NCBI GenBank assembly: GCA_910577115.1
Contig: CAJTMC010000035.1
Span: 1 to 42,522 of the forward strand
Length of the DNA: 42,522 nucleotides
Direction of reading: 5' to 3'
Source of the DNA: an uncultured Lachnospiraceae bacterium
Lineage (GTDB): Bacteria > Bacillota > Clostridia > Lachnospirales > Lachnospiraceae
The notes below the pieces were generated by a model. It was not told where the DNA came from and did not search any database. It was given only the letters and a program-made list of their open reading frames with translations. Positions 1-8,700 of the stretch are shown here, piece after piece (positions within the stretch are counted from its first letter, which is position 1; each line of letters opens with the position of its first letter). Made by a program: the position numbers and the translations under genes.

Positions 1-345
1 ACTGAAAAAAGCGATACTGATCTATCCATCACACCCCCTGCCCCCTCAGCGGTTTCTTCTCCTGCTGGTAAACGCACTCCGCGCAGGATGGGATTGGATG
101 AGATGGAAAGCTACCGCGAACTGATTTTAGAAAATATTGACTATGACATTCTTCTGGAACGGAACCCCTGGGACAAGGACTTGCTGGACGGCTATGTGGA
201 GTTAATGCTGGAAATCTGCTGCTCCACACGGGAATCTGTCCGTATCTGCGGGCAGGAAGTACCCACCGAGGTTGTCAAAAGCCGGTTCCTGAAGCTGAAC
301 AGCGAACATATTGGTGCTAAAAAAGATACAAAAAAAGCTGCTTGA
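1..345 (+). pseudogene. C-terminal fragment of a DUF6017-type replication initiator
   Basis: The frame is open from base 1, so the gene enters from outside the window; there is an internal ATG at 88. The stretch YRELILENIDYDILLER followed by a CC-x-RESVRI segment and VVKSRFLKLNSEHI matches my recollection of the DUF6017 domain at the C-terminus of replication-initiator proteins on clostridial ICEs and plasmids. Family members continue past SEHI with a further helical tail. Here the sequence changes abruptly to GAKKDTKKAA and stops at 343-345, so the end has been replaced by foreign sequence. The protein would act in autonomous replication of the element; this copy is probably inactive. Family assignment is from memory of the motif; the break is seen directly. 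Confidence 0.6.
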
Positions 346-457
346 AGCTCTCACTAAGAAGATGAAAGCACAGCAGCCCCTGACCTTGTTTGAAAAAGAT
401 TTTTTAGAAGAATCTGGAATAGAGATTGATTCCGGGGAAAAGAAATATTATAATTGA
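314..457 (+). pseudogene. Unrecognised C-terminal tail joined to the replication-protein fragment
   Basis: A second reading frame overlaps the end of the preceding fragment and runs to a TGA at 455-457. It encodes a lysine-rich helical stretch (KKIQKKLLEALTKKMK) followed by LTLFEKDFLEESGIEID. There is no plausible start codon with a ribosome site, so I read it as the surviving 3' end of another mobile-element gene fused to the cut DUF6017 gene near base 314. I cannot name the family. Confidence 0.35.
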
Positions 458-509
458 TAATACAAAACAGAGTTATTTGGGTTACAATACATAGTGGAGG
501 GCTTTGTAT

Positions 510-1421
510 ATGAAGAACCTTTTTGAACGCACCAGCTCAAATTGGGTGCGATATAGTGAATATGAATGGAAAACGGCGGAGAACGGTATGTTGTACCTCA
601 CGCCCACAAAAACGGCGCAGCCGAGTATCTATGACCCGCTGAGCGAGTATCAGCGGCTTATTCTGGATGCAATTGATATTGGTCGGATGGAGTCACAGAA
701 AAAAACTCCGCAGGAGATACAAAAGGCAATTCAGATATTTGCGGTTAAGTATGGCTTGCTTGGACTTATGACAGCTCTGCCCACCACACCGAGTTTTATG
801 GATTACGAGGCAGTTTATTTGCCGAAAAACCATTTTATCCGTGCGGAATCCATGTCCACGATGGACTACCTTGATTTGTTCTTTCCTTTTGTCAAGCCGG
901 ATGTGGTCAAGCGTGGCGTAGAATCCATGTGGAACATACAGAATGACCGTGCAATGATTGCGCTTGCCATGACCATGAGCGACAAACCAATGGCGCTCAA
1001 TATGAGTTTTCAGCGGGAATATGCCGAACCTTATGAATGGCTAAAGCAGCAGTTCACTGACATTTCTTTTACCTATCTGACTTCTGTGCTGTTCTACGAA
1101 GATTATGATAGTATGACGCCGGAGCAAAGACTTCTGATGCAGGAAGGAATGGCGACCTTTGGCGGCAATGCACCGGCCTACCATATTGCTCTGCTTGACA
1201 AGCCGACGATCGTATGGGATTTTCACTCTCTGATTCTTGGAATACAGATGATGTTCAGCTTTATGCTGACCGATAGTGAAAATCCGATTAAGCTCTGCAG
1301 GCACTGCACCAAAGCCTTTGTCGCAAGCAGACCAAGTGCTGTATTTTGCAGCCCGCAGTGTAAGAACAAGCATAATGTGTATAAGAGCAGGGCGAAGAAA
1401 AATAGCTTTGATGAGGAATGA
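510..1421 (+). CDS. Hypothetical protein with C-terminal Cys4 zinc finger
   Basis: 303 residues from the ATG at 510. That start is chosen because GTGGAGG at 494-500 lies 9 bases ahead of it, whereas the TTG at 504 is too close. The body is mostly helical with no membrane segment. The last ~40 residues hold CRHC followed by FCSPQC and a basic KNKHNVYKSR tail, a treble-clef-like Cys4 knuckle of the kind seen in CGNR and DUF6076-like proteins of Firmicutes mobile elements. Nucleic-acid binding is an inference from that motif. It stands 17 bases before the rhuM gene and probably shares its transcript. It is intact, unlike its left neighbour. Confidence 0.75.
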   Translation: MKNLFERTSSNWVRYSEYEWKTAENGMLYLTPTKTAQPSIYDPLSEYQRLILDAIDIGRMESQKKTPQEIQKAIQIFAVKYGLLGLMTALPTTPSFMDYEAVYLPKNHFIRAESMSTMDYLDLFFPFVKPDVVKRGVESMWNIQNDRAMIALAMTMSDKPMALNMSFQREYAEPYEWLKQQFTDISFTYLTSVLFYEDYDSMTPEQRLLMQEGMATFGGNAPAYHIALLDKPTIVWDFHSLILGIQMMFSFMLTDSENPIKLCRHCTKAFVASRPSAVFCSPQCKNKHNVYKSRAKKNSFDEE

Positions 1422-1438
1422 TTGGATGGTGATACATA

Positions 1439-2461
1439 ATGGCTGAAAATAACAAACTGCAAATCCGAAACAGCACTGTGGATTTTCTTGTATTTACAAA
1501 GGATGCCCACGAGGATGGTATTGAAGTTCGTGTGCAGGATCACGATGTATGGCTGACGCAAAAAGCGATTGGTCAGCTTTTCGATGTAGACAGAAGCGTT
1601 GTAACAAAGCATTTGAAAAACATTTATGAAAGCGGAGAATTGTCCGAGGAATCAACTTGTGCAAATTTTGCACAAGTTGCGGATAACGGAAAAACCTATC
1701 AATATAAGTTTTACTCGCTATCTGCCATAATTGCCGTTGGCTACCGTGTCAACTCCGGCAGAGCAACACAATTCCGGCAATGGGCAACAAAAGTGCTGGA
1801 TACCTTTGCGAAACAAGGGTATGTTTTAGATAAGAGCAGATTGATCAACGGTCAAATCTTCGATGAGGATTATTTTGATCACTTAATTTCTGAGATACAA
1901 GAGATTCGAGCCAGTGAGCGCCGTTTCTATCAAAAGATTACAGACATCTATGCCACTGCCGTTGATTATTCTCTTGATAGCCAAATCACGAAAGATTTCT
2001 TTGCGACAGTGCAGAATAAGATGCACTATGCCGTTCACGGAAATACCGCTGCGGAAGTCATTGTAGCAAGAGCAGACCACACAAAAGAACATATGGGATT
2101 AACCTCATGGCGCAACGCTCCTGATGGAAAAATCGTAAAAGCAGATGTGTCGATTGCAAAGAATTACTTATCTAAGGGCGAAATACAGGAGCTAAACGAG
2201 ATTGTCACGATGTATCTGGACTATGCTACAAGACAGGCACGGCGGCATATTCCCATGACGATGGCAGATTGGGCTTCCAAACTGGATGCGTTCCTGCAAT
2301 TCAATGATGCGGAAGTCTTGCAAAATAAGGGTAAAGTGACAGCCGCAATCGCAAAAGCCTTTGCGGAAAGTGAATTTGAGCAGTACCGTGTAATACAAGA
2401 CCGTTTGTATCAAAGTGATTTTGACCGTCTTGTTGCCAGCACAGAAGAAAAAAACAACTAA
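1439..2461 (+). CDS. RhuM family protein
   Basis: 340 residues, full length for the RhuM family (named from a Salmonella SPI-3 gene and widespread on mobile elements; function unproven, sometimes discussed as toxin-like). The N-terminus carries the diagnostic WLTQKAIGQLFDVDRS plus a VVTKHLKNIYESGEL helix-turn-helix-like segment, then YSLSAIIAVGYRVNSGRAT-QFRQWA. A long helical C-terminus follows. The start at 1439 has only a weak ribosome site, and the gene lies 17 bases behind the zinc-finger gene, so translation may depend on that message. It is followed at once by a strong hairpin that closes the unit. No antitoxin partner is obvious unless it is the upstream gene. Confidence 0.9.
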   Translation: MAENNKLQIRNSTVDFLVFTKDAHEDGIEVRVQDHDVWLTQKAIGQLFDVDRSVVTKHLKNIYESGELSEESTCANFAQVADNGKTYQYKFYSLSAIIAVGYRVNSGRATQFRQWATKVLDTFAKQGYVLDKSRLINGQIFDEDYFDHLISEIQEIRASERRFYQKITDIYATAVDYSLDSQITKDFFATVQNKMHYAVHGNTAAEVIVARADHTKEHMGLTSWRNAPDGKIVKADVSIAKNYLSKGEIQELNEIVTMYLDYATRQARRHIPMTMADWASKLDAFLQFNDAEVLQNKGKVTAAIAKAFAESEFEQYRVIQDRLYQSDFDRLVASTEEKNN

Positions 2462-2469
2462 CGACAGGA

Positions 2470-2508
2470 AATCCCGTTATCAGCCATATCACAGCCGATA
2501 ACGGGATT
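2470..2508. terminator. Bidirectional hairpin between rhuM and tnpV
   Basis: A perfect 12-bp inverted repeat, AATCCCGTTATC (2470-2481) and GATAACGGGATT (2497-2508), with a 15-base loop. It lies between two convergent genes, 9 bases after the rhuM stop and 5 before the tnpV stop. The T-tract is short on both strands, so it may work as a weak terminator or an mRNA-end stabiliser. Confidence 0.65.
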
Positions 2509-2512
2509 CCGT

Positions 2513-2884
2513 TTAAGCATATACAAGTTCGGTCAAGACGATTTCCTCCGCACGGTTGCGGATGTTGTTTTTACGGCGTACCCATTCCATTTGGTCAGTC
2601 GCTTTGAGTGCTTCGGTCACGCCTTCCTGCTCCGACATGGCGGATACGATAATTTCCATGCGCTCGTTGCAGGCTTGGTCGATTTCGGCTAAGTGCTTGA
2701 ACAGCGTTCCTTCTAACATATAACTGTTATACAGGATTGGATGATGTTCTTTCAGATAGCTGCGGCGTATGCGCCCGTATTTGCCAATCTGATAATTGCC
2801 GTCATCCGGCAGGACAAGGTTGGGGATGAAATAATCTCCCACCTGACGGTACGTACCGTCCATTTCTTCGAAGATAGATTTCAT
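2513..2884 (-). CDS. tnpV: TnpV family transposon-encoded protein
   Basis: 123 residues, the usual TnpV length. It begins MKSIFEEMDGTYRQVGDY and contains IGKYGRIRRSYLKEH and the family-typical end WVRRKNNIRNRAEEIVL. TnpV proteins are found in Tn4451/Tn4453-type integrative elements of clostridia next to the large serine recombinase; their biochemical role is not established. Reading on the minus strand, AAGGAG sits 9-10 bases before the ATG at 2884. The gene appears intact although the recombinase fragment just upstream on the same strand is cut, so it is likely a passenger left after loss of the element. Confidence 0.9.
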   Translation of the reverse strand: MKSIFEEMDGTYRQVGDYFIPNLVLPDDGNYQIGKYGRIRRSYLKEHHPILYNSYMLEGTLFKHLAEIDQACNERMEIIVSAMSEQEGVTEALKATDQMEWVRRKNNIRNRAEEIVLTELVYA

Positions 2885-2956
2885 AAAGTTCAGCTCCTTT
2901 TGCGTTGATTTCCAGCGGTTATAAGGCTTTTAGGGCTCCTTTCCTACAACTGCTTT

Positions 2957-3112
2957 TCAATTCACCACAAATGAGCCGCAGTCATATGTATTAGGTGGCA
3001 GAAACCACCCTTTACATATTAACTCTTGGTTGGATATGCTGTTGCTCTCACCCTGTAATTCATCATCATCATGGCTCAACCTCTCGTATAGTGCTGTTAA
3101 ATTGTGACCCAT
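2957..3112 (-). pseudogene. N-terminal fragment of a Tn4451-type large serine recombinase
   Basis: Minus-strand ATG at 3112 with an excellent ribosome site (AAAGGAGG, 3118-3125 region). It encodes MGHNLTALYERLSHDDD followed by ELQGESNSISNQE. The ALYERLS-x-DD block with the nucleophile serine and the GESNSISNQ block are the start of the resolvase domain of TnpX-like recombinases (DUF4368 class). Homology stops after SNQ; about 20 unrelated residues (GWFLPPNTYDCGSFVVN) follow before the stop. Intact proteins exceed 500 residues, so this copy cannot excise the element. It sits directly upstream of tnpV in the same direction, as in that transposon family. Confidence 0.75.
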
Positions 3113-3321
3113 AATCAATTCCCTCCTTTCCGCCAGTACCGCATAAATGCTATGCTGTGGCTGTTTTGTATTTGTTTTGATTAAGAAGTCTTTTATATTT
3201 TATATTTCCAGATACAACAAAATCCATGTCTACAACATGGATTCGGACAGCTTTGTATTAAACGATTTTTCCTTTGAAGATACCATTAAAGCTGGTATTT
3301 ATGAAGTTTTGTATATTAACC

Positions 3322-3359
3322 TTGCAGGGCCGGATCGTTAAATTGATCCAGCCTTGCAA
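3322..3359. terminator. Terminator-like hairpin downstream of the HIT gene
   Basis: TTGCAGGGCCGGATC (3322-3336) pairs with GATCCAGCCTTGCAA (3345-3359) through 15 positions, two of them G-U on one strand, with an 8-base loop. It lies 27 bases beyond the stop of the minus-strand HIT gene and marks the boundary with the mobile-element scar. The T-tract is poor. Confidence 0.5.
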
Positions 3360-3385
3360 TAATAATTCATTCAATTTTTGTCTTT

Positions 3386-3796
3386 CTACTTTATAATCTG
3401 CTCCTTAATCACATCCAACTGCGCATCCGTCATTTCCTGTGGTTTCATCACAAGACTTTGGTTATCGTCATTATAGCGCGGTATCAGATGCACATGGAAA
3501 TGAAACACCGTCTGTCCCGCAACTTCATTATTGTTCTGAACAATATTAAAACCGTCTGCCCCTAACTTTTCCGTCATCAATGCCGCCATTTTTTTTGCAA
3601 GCGGCAGCACCTTTGCGGCTGTGTCATCGGCGATTTCATAAATATTTTTATAATGCTCCTTCGGCAAAATCAGCGAATGCCCTTTTGTAGCAGGCGCCAA
3701 GTCCATAATCACCCTGAAATCCTCATCTTCATAAAGTGTTCTTGAGGGTATCTCACCGTTTGCAATTTTACAAAAAATACAATCATTATCCTTCAT
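3386..3796 (-). CDS. HIT family nucleotide hydrolase
   Basis: 136 residues from the ATG at 3796. A longer version from 3808 would place its ATG one base after the AAAGGAG ribosome site, while family members typically begin near CIFCKI-x-NGEIPS as here. The catalytic histidine triad FHFHVHLIPRY is at about residues 98-108 (H99, H101, H103), with the GHSLILPKEH block at about 39-48. HIT/Hint-type enzymes hydrolyse nucleoside phosphoramidates and AMP-linked substrates in the cytoplasm. It is the last gene of a minus-strand cluster after the flavodoxin-SCP2 gene (56-base gap). Confidence 0.95.
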   Translation of the reverse strand: MKDNDCIFCKIANGEIPSRTLYEDEDFRVIMDLAPATKGHSLILPKEHYKNIYEIADDTAAKVLPLAKKMAALMTEKLGADGFNIVQNNNEVAGQTVFHFHVHLIPRYNDDNQSLVMKPQEMTDAQLDVIKEQIIK

Positions 3797-3852
3797 CTGA
3801 ATAACCATGCTCCTTTCTCAATCTGCGAATTTGTGCCCAGGCATAATTATGC

Positions 3853-4842
3853 TTAAAATACATATAACATATCAAGCGTTCTAAGCACCTTAAAGTCGCC
3901 TTTCATCTTCATATCGCCCGCCATAAATGCCCGCTGGAATGTCATTCGTCCCTGAACAATTTCGTTCATGACTGCTGAAGAAATCTGCATCTCCACGTCA
4001 AACGTATCGCTGTCACCATAATAGCACTCCATCTCCGTATGATCCACTTTCACAATCAACGGCTTTTTTGCCTCAGGGAGATTAAACTTGTACACCGCCC
4101 GAAAGCCCGGCTGCGCGTGGAAATGGTCGCGCAAATCCTGCAAAAACATCGTGCTGTCGAGCTCTCCCGATGAGCCCATCAAATCCTTAAACATGCTTGC
4201 AAGCTCCTGAATATCCTCCTTCTGCTTCTGCACATAAAAGTCATCACTTGCAAGCTCAGAAAGCTGCTCTGCCTCCTGCGGCGTCAGATTCAGGCTTTGT
4301 GTGAAGGACACCTTCTGTTTCACCGCCTGATTGCTGCATGGGAACACTGCCACCTTTTGATTGATAGAACGGTATAAATCCTCCGTACGCTTTTCGATGA
4401 CGCGGGCATAATTTGGATTTTCCTCAAGCTCCGTAACATCTGCAAAATATCCGCAGATTCCGACCGCAGGACGCCCGCCGAGGATTTCCCATGCCTCTGT
4501 GAGGCTCATCATGGCATCGCGTTCACCGTATGTTGTCGACATTACGATAGGGCACATATACAAGTTTGATATCTTTTCCTTATCCCCGTATAGCCAGCAC
4601 GAATCCAAAAACTGCTGCATCCAGCCGCCAACGCCAAACCATTCTACTGTGGTTGCAAGAATTACGCCGTCTGCGTCTTTTAAGGTCTGCGGAAGCGTAA
4701 TGATATTACTTTTAAATTCATATAAATCATAACGTTCCATATTGACATTTAATTCACGCAGCACCTCCTGCATTTTATTCAATACGCACAAGGTAGGATC
4801 TCCGATTAGCCCCCTGCCTCCATAATAAATGTTAATTTTCAC
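3853..4842 (-). CDS. Flavodoxin-fold NAD(P)H/FMN reductase-like protein fused to an SCP2 domain
   Basis: 329 residues. Start is a GTG at 4842 with GGGAGG 8 bases upstream. Residues ~1-170 have a flavodoxin-like layout: an initial beta strand KINIYYGGRGLIGD, then DGVILATTVEWFGVGGWMQQ, the FMN-reductase-type loop, and VMSTTYGERDAMMSLTEAW. The last ~100 residues resemble the SCP2 sterol-carrier fold (FQRAFMAGDMKMKGDFKVLR is the typical closing motif). The combination suggests a flavin-dependent oxidoreductase with a lipid-binding domain, but substrate and partner cannot be read from sequence. It is preceded by rhomboid (20-base gap) and followed by the HIT gene, so probably one operon. Confidence 0.8.
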   Translation of the reverse strand: MKINIYYGGRGLIGDPTLCVLNKMQEVLRELNVNMERYDLYEFKSNIITLPQTLKDADGVILATTVEWFGVGGWMQQFLDSCWLYGDKEKISNLYMCPIVMSTTYGERDAMMSLTEAWEILGGRPAVGICGYFADVTELEENPNYARVIEKRTEDLYRSINQKVAVFPCSNQAVKQKVSFTQSLNLTPQEAEQLSELASDDFYVQKQKEDIQELASMFKDLMGSSGELDSTMFLQDLRDHFHAQPGFRAVYKFNLPEAKKPLIVKVDHTEMECYYGDSDTFDVEMQISSAVMNEIVQGRMTFQRAFMAGDMKMKGDFKVLRTLDMLYVF

Positions 4843-4862
4843 CTGATTTTCCTCCCGTTTAT

Positions 4863-5477
4863 CTATGAATCATAATCCTGTTTTTTCGGTTTATATACCT
4901 CTATCACATACATGGCTGCCATAATCAGCACACCGAAAATAAGCCCCCCCACATGCGCGGCATTATCGACACGCTCGGTACGTGTTCCGCTATATACCAT
5001 ATAGGCAATTGCAAAAATCATTCTTTTTATCGAAATTCCCTGATAGTGTCCGTTGTTTATGACAACGAGAATGAGCATTGCACCGATTAATCCGAACACC
5101 GCCCCGCTTGCTCCTATCGCAGTGTAACGCTTTCCGCTAAGCACCACATTTGCGACGGAAAAAAGACTGCCGCCTACTCCCGAAATCAGGTAAAGCACCG
5201 TAAAGCGAACATGACCAATTACCCGCTCAAGCATTTCTCCAAGCGCTGCCAAAAAAATCATATTGCTAAAAATATGGTCTATTCCGCCATGCATGAACAT
5301 GCTTGTAAAAAATCTGTAATACTCGCCGTCCAAAAGCACGCGCTCGGCGTCCATACACCCAATATTATACACTACTTCTCCCGCATATGTACAGTACATA
5401 TATATGATAATATTTATCGCAACCAACGCAATTGTGACACTGCAGCCGCGATAGTCAAATGATTTCTGTTCCTCCAT
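4863..5477 (-). CDS. Rhomboid family intramembrane serine protease
   Basis: 204 residues with about six predicted membrane helices. The catalytic serine motif GASGAVFG gives Ser124; the catalytic histidine is in NAAHVGG (His175). The conserved HGGIDHIFSNM (H63, N72) of the second helix is also present. Rhomboids cleave single-pass membrane proteins within the bilayer. The ATG at 5477 has a GAGG site 9-10 bases upstream. It is the first gene of the minus-strand cluster and shares a 310-bp divergent intergenic region with the secreted glucosaminidase gene. Confidence 0.95.
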   Translation of the reverse strand: MEEQKSFDYRGCSVTIALVAINIIIYMYCTYAGEVVYNIGCMDAERVLLDGEYYRFFTSMFMHGGIDHIFSNMIFLAALGEMLERVIGHVRFTVLYLISGVGGSLFSVANVVLSGKRYTAIGASGAVFGLIGAMLILVVINNGHYQGISIKRMIFAIAYMVYSGTRTERVDNAAHVGGLIFGVLIMAAMYVIEVYKPKKQDYDS

Positions 5478-5787
5478 TTTACTTTTTCCTCATTTTAAAG
5501 CAGTTCATTTCACAAACTTATAAAACGGTGCTTATATTATAATAATCATTACATTTTATTTATTATCACATCTTGCAGGCAGACTTGTCAATCCTTCTGA
5601 TGCGAATTAACATAATTAAAATAATTTTTTATATCAACCTGCTTGTCATCTTATTACAATATTATTCCCTTTTTTCGGAAGTTGACATAACTATTGCTTT
5701 TTGATAAACTTCTATTATATTTGTAAAAATTTCGACTTTTTTCATGATAAATGATTTCATAATAATACGAAAGGATTTTATAAGACT
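5478..5787. other. Divergent intergenic region, rhomboid / surface protein
   Basis: 310 bases, strongly AT-rich, with no coding potential that I can see on either strand. It must hold promoters for both flanking genes. I can point to one for the plus strand (5682-5710); for the minus strand I see no convincing -35/-10 pair. Confidence 0.6.
5682..5710 (+). promoter_or_regulatory. Sigma-A-type promoter for the secreted glucosaminidase
   Basis: Perfect -35 TTGACA (5682-5687), 17-base spacer, -10 TAAACT (5705-5710). This gives a leader of roughly 70 bases before the ATG at 5788, which has an AAAGGA site. Matched by eye only. Confidence 0.5.
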
Positions 5788-8700
5788 ATGAGCAATAAAA
5801 AAATTTACCGTATATTGTCCCTTCTATTATGTACCTCACTCTTAAGCGGTGCCATACCCAACACTGTCACTGCCGCAGAATTATATAGCAAAAATGACAC
5901 ATTTGTCATAAATGACGATTCAAATAAAACACTTTCTGAGGAAGCACAAAGTCAGGAAGCTGCAACAGAATATGAAGCGGAAAGCAGCATGGAAACTGCT
6001 TCTGAAACACAAACGGACGTCTATACGGAATCCGTTTCCGAAACAGAAACAGAAACTGAAATAGAAACAGAATCGGAGTCAAGTCCCCGTACCGAAACGG
6101 AAATGGAATCGACACCCGAAACAGAGTCGGAATCCGAGATGAATACAGACTCTGAGGACGCGTCAGACGGCAGTTCCGAAGCGGAATCGGATATGACTTT
6201 TGCAACAGAATCCGAAACAGAGTCAGATATCACGCAGGAATCCGAAGCGGAATCGGATATGGAACCGGAAACGGAGCGCGATATTCAGGCTGCCGTTGAC
6301 GCATTTCATGCGCTTGCCGCCGAGAAGTCTTTAATGGCGCTTCTTTATCGCACCGATTCTTATAGCGTCCGTCAAGAACCCTTCGGAAGCAGCAAACGCA
6401 TTGCCACAATTGAGAGTGGTCACACGCTCTACATAAAATCCGTAGAAATCCTTAACGACAGCGTATGGTATCAGGTAAGGTTTGGTTTAAACGGCACAGA
6501 ATATACAGGATATGTGGAATCTTACTATCTTGCATATTCCGACGAAGACTGGATTTCTTGGGAAGCGGATTATCTTACAGGCGTAATAAGTACATATACA
6601 TCAAACCACCGCATAGATACTTCTGATATTGAAGCATTCCCTGTTTATTATCAGGATAAGCTGTCTGCATTAAAGGAGCTTCATCCAAATTGGACTTTCG
6701 TTCCCATGAATACAGGTCTTGACTTTCATACAGTGATTGCAAACGAAATGGGCGAGAAAAGCCTGATTCAAAATACTACAGGCAACGCAGAGAAAGGCTG
6801 GGTGGGCAAAGCCTATGGAAGCGGTTGGCATTATGCTACTGAGGACGCTGTTTCCTACTATATGAATCCCTGCAACTTTCTCACAGAAGGTTATATTTTC
6901 CAGTTTGAGCAGCTCACATTCAACGGTTCTTACCATACTGTGTCAGCGATTCAAAACTTTTTAAACAATACCTTTATGAAAGGCAATCTCCCTGACGATT
7001 CAAGCAAAAGCTATGCACAGGCATTTTATGAAATCGGGGCGGGCAGAGCGTTAAGCCCGATTCATTTGGCATCACGCGTTTATCAGGAACAGGGCAGCGG
7101 CAAATCTGCGCTGATTTCAGGCACTTACAACGGATATAACGGCTATTATAATTACTTTAATGTAAGAGCCGACGGAAAAACAGAGAAAGAAATCATCGAA
7201 AACGGTCTTTCCTACGCCAAATCGCAGGGCTGGAATACACATTACAAATCTCTCGCAGGCGGTGCGGCAACCATTGGAAACGGATACATTCTAAAAGGAC
7301 AGGACACGCTCTATCTTGAAAAATTTAACGTGGACGGAAGCTACAATCCGCTCTACACGCACCAGTACATGCAGAATATCCAAGCACCCGCAAGTGAGTC
7401 CTTAAGCACAAGAAGAATGTATGCAAACGCCGGAAGCCTTGACTCAGCATTTGTATTTAAAATACCTGTATTTCAAAATATGCAGGAAGAAAAACACCTC
7501 GAAAGCATAGCGCTTGACAAGGCTGCACTTATTTTACAGACACAGGACTCATTAACCGGAAGTCCCACAGACCTTGACGCGGAGGATACACTCACTGTAC
7601 GGTACAATCCTACAGATACCACCGATGAAATTTCTGTCAAATGGGACTCGTCCGATACGGACGTGGTTACAGTGACTGCTCCAAATGGCTCCAATACCGC
7701 ACTTGTCACTGCCGCAGGCGAAGGCAGCGCGACGATTACGGCAACTGCAACTGCGACAGACGCAGAAACCGGAAGCACGATTGTCAAAACTGCTCTCTGC
7801 CAAATTACGGTGATTGCGCCTTCTGCCACAATTGAAAGCTGTGCCGTTACTTTTATGGACAAGGATAACACGACTATTCTGGCAAGAATTGAAGTGCCGT
7901 ATGAAGGAAGTGTTGCAGAAGATGCCTTTCCCGAAATATCAGTTAGTGATGACGAACTATTTGTCGGCTGGTTTACGGACAAAGACGGAAAAGGTATCTT
8001 GTTTAACAGTGCCGCAATACTTTCTGCAGAAGAAACAATTGTTTATCCATATTGCGAAAAACAGGGAAAAGGCTTTTACGTTCTCCCCATAAGCGACTAC
8101 GTTTACACCGGAAGCGCCATAAAGCCGGAAGTGCAAGTATTTGACAGCGTTTTAAACGAGGACGGCGGCTATAAATTGGTTGCGCTTGAAAAGGGCAAGG
8201 ATTATACTGTTTCCTATAAAAATAATAAAAATGCAAACACTGCGGGTACTGCTTCTCCTACGGTTGTAATAAAAGGAAAGGGTAATTATACAGGTACAGA
8301 GTACGCTTACTTTAATATTCTCACAAAGCCGTTGACCGATAAGGATATTTCTGTTGATAATATAACAACTGCTTACAACAGAAAACTCCAAAAATCGACA
8401 CCTGCAGTATACCGTTCCGGCAAAAAGCTCTCGGTGAAAAAGGATTTTACGGTGTCCTATCCGGATACACGCAGCGGCGCATACACCGACGCTGGAACTT
8501 ATCCTATTACTATTGAGGGCGTCGGCGGATATTCAGGCACGCTCACTGTATATCAAAAAATCACTTCCGATATTCTAATGAGCAAGACAAAAGTGGGAAA
8601 GATACCAAATCAAACTTATGATGAATCTTTGGTTAACAACGGTTATGGTATAGTTCCCGAAACAATTACCGTCACTTATGGAAATCGCACGCTTGAAAAC

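Noticed and set aside
3147..3341. 64-codon plus-strand ORF between tnpV fragment and HIT gene
   Set aside because: No ribosome site, odd composition, end overlaps a hairpin; the opposite strand also makes no sense. Probably chance.
5906..6233. Antisense ORFs rich in Ser/Asp opposite the glucosaminidase linker
   Set aside because: They are the complement of the Glu/Ser/Thr-rich repeats and have no start signals.
7473..7982. 169-codon antisense ORF in the Ig-like region
   Set aside because: Mirror of a Thr/Val/Ala-rich coding stretch; no ribosome site.
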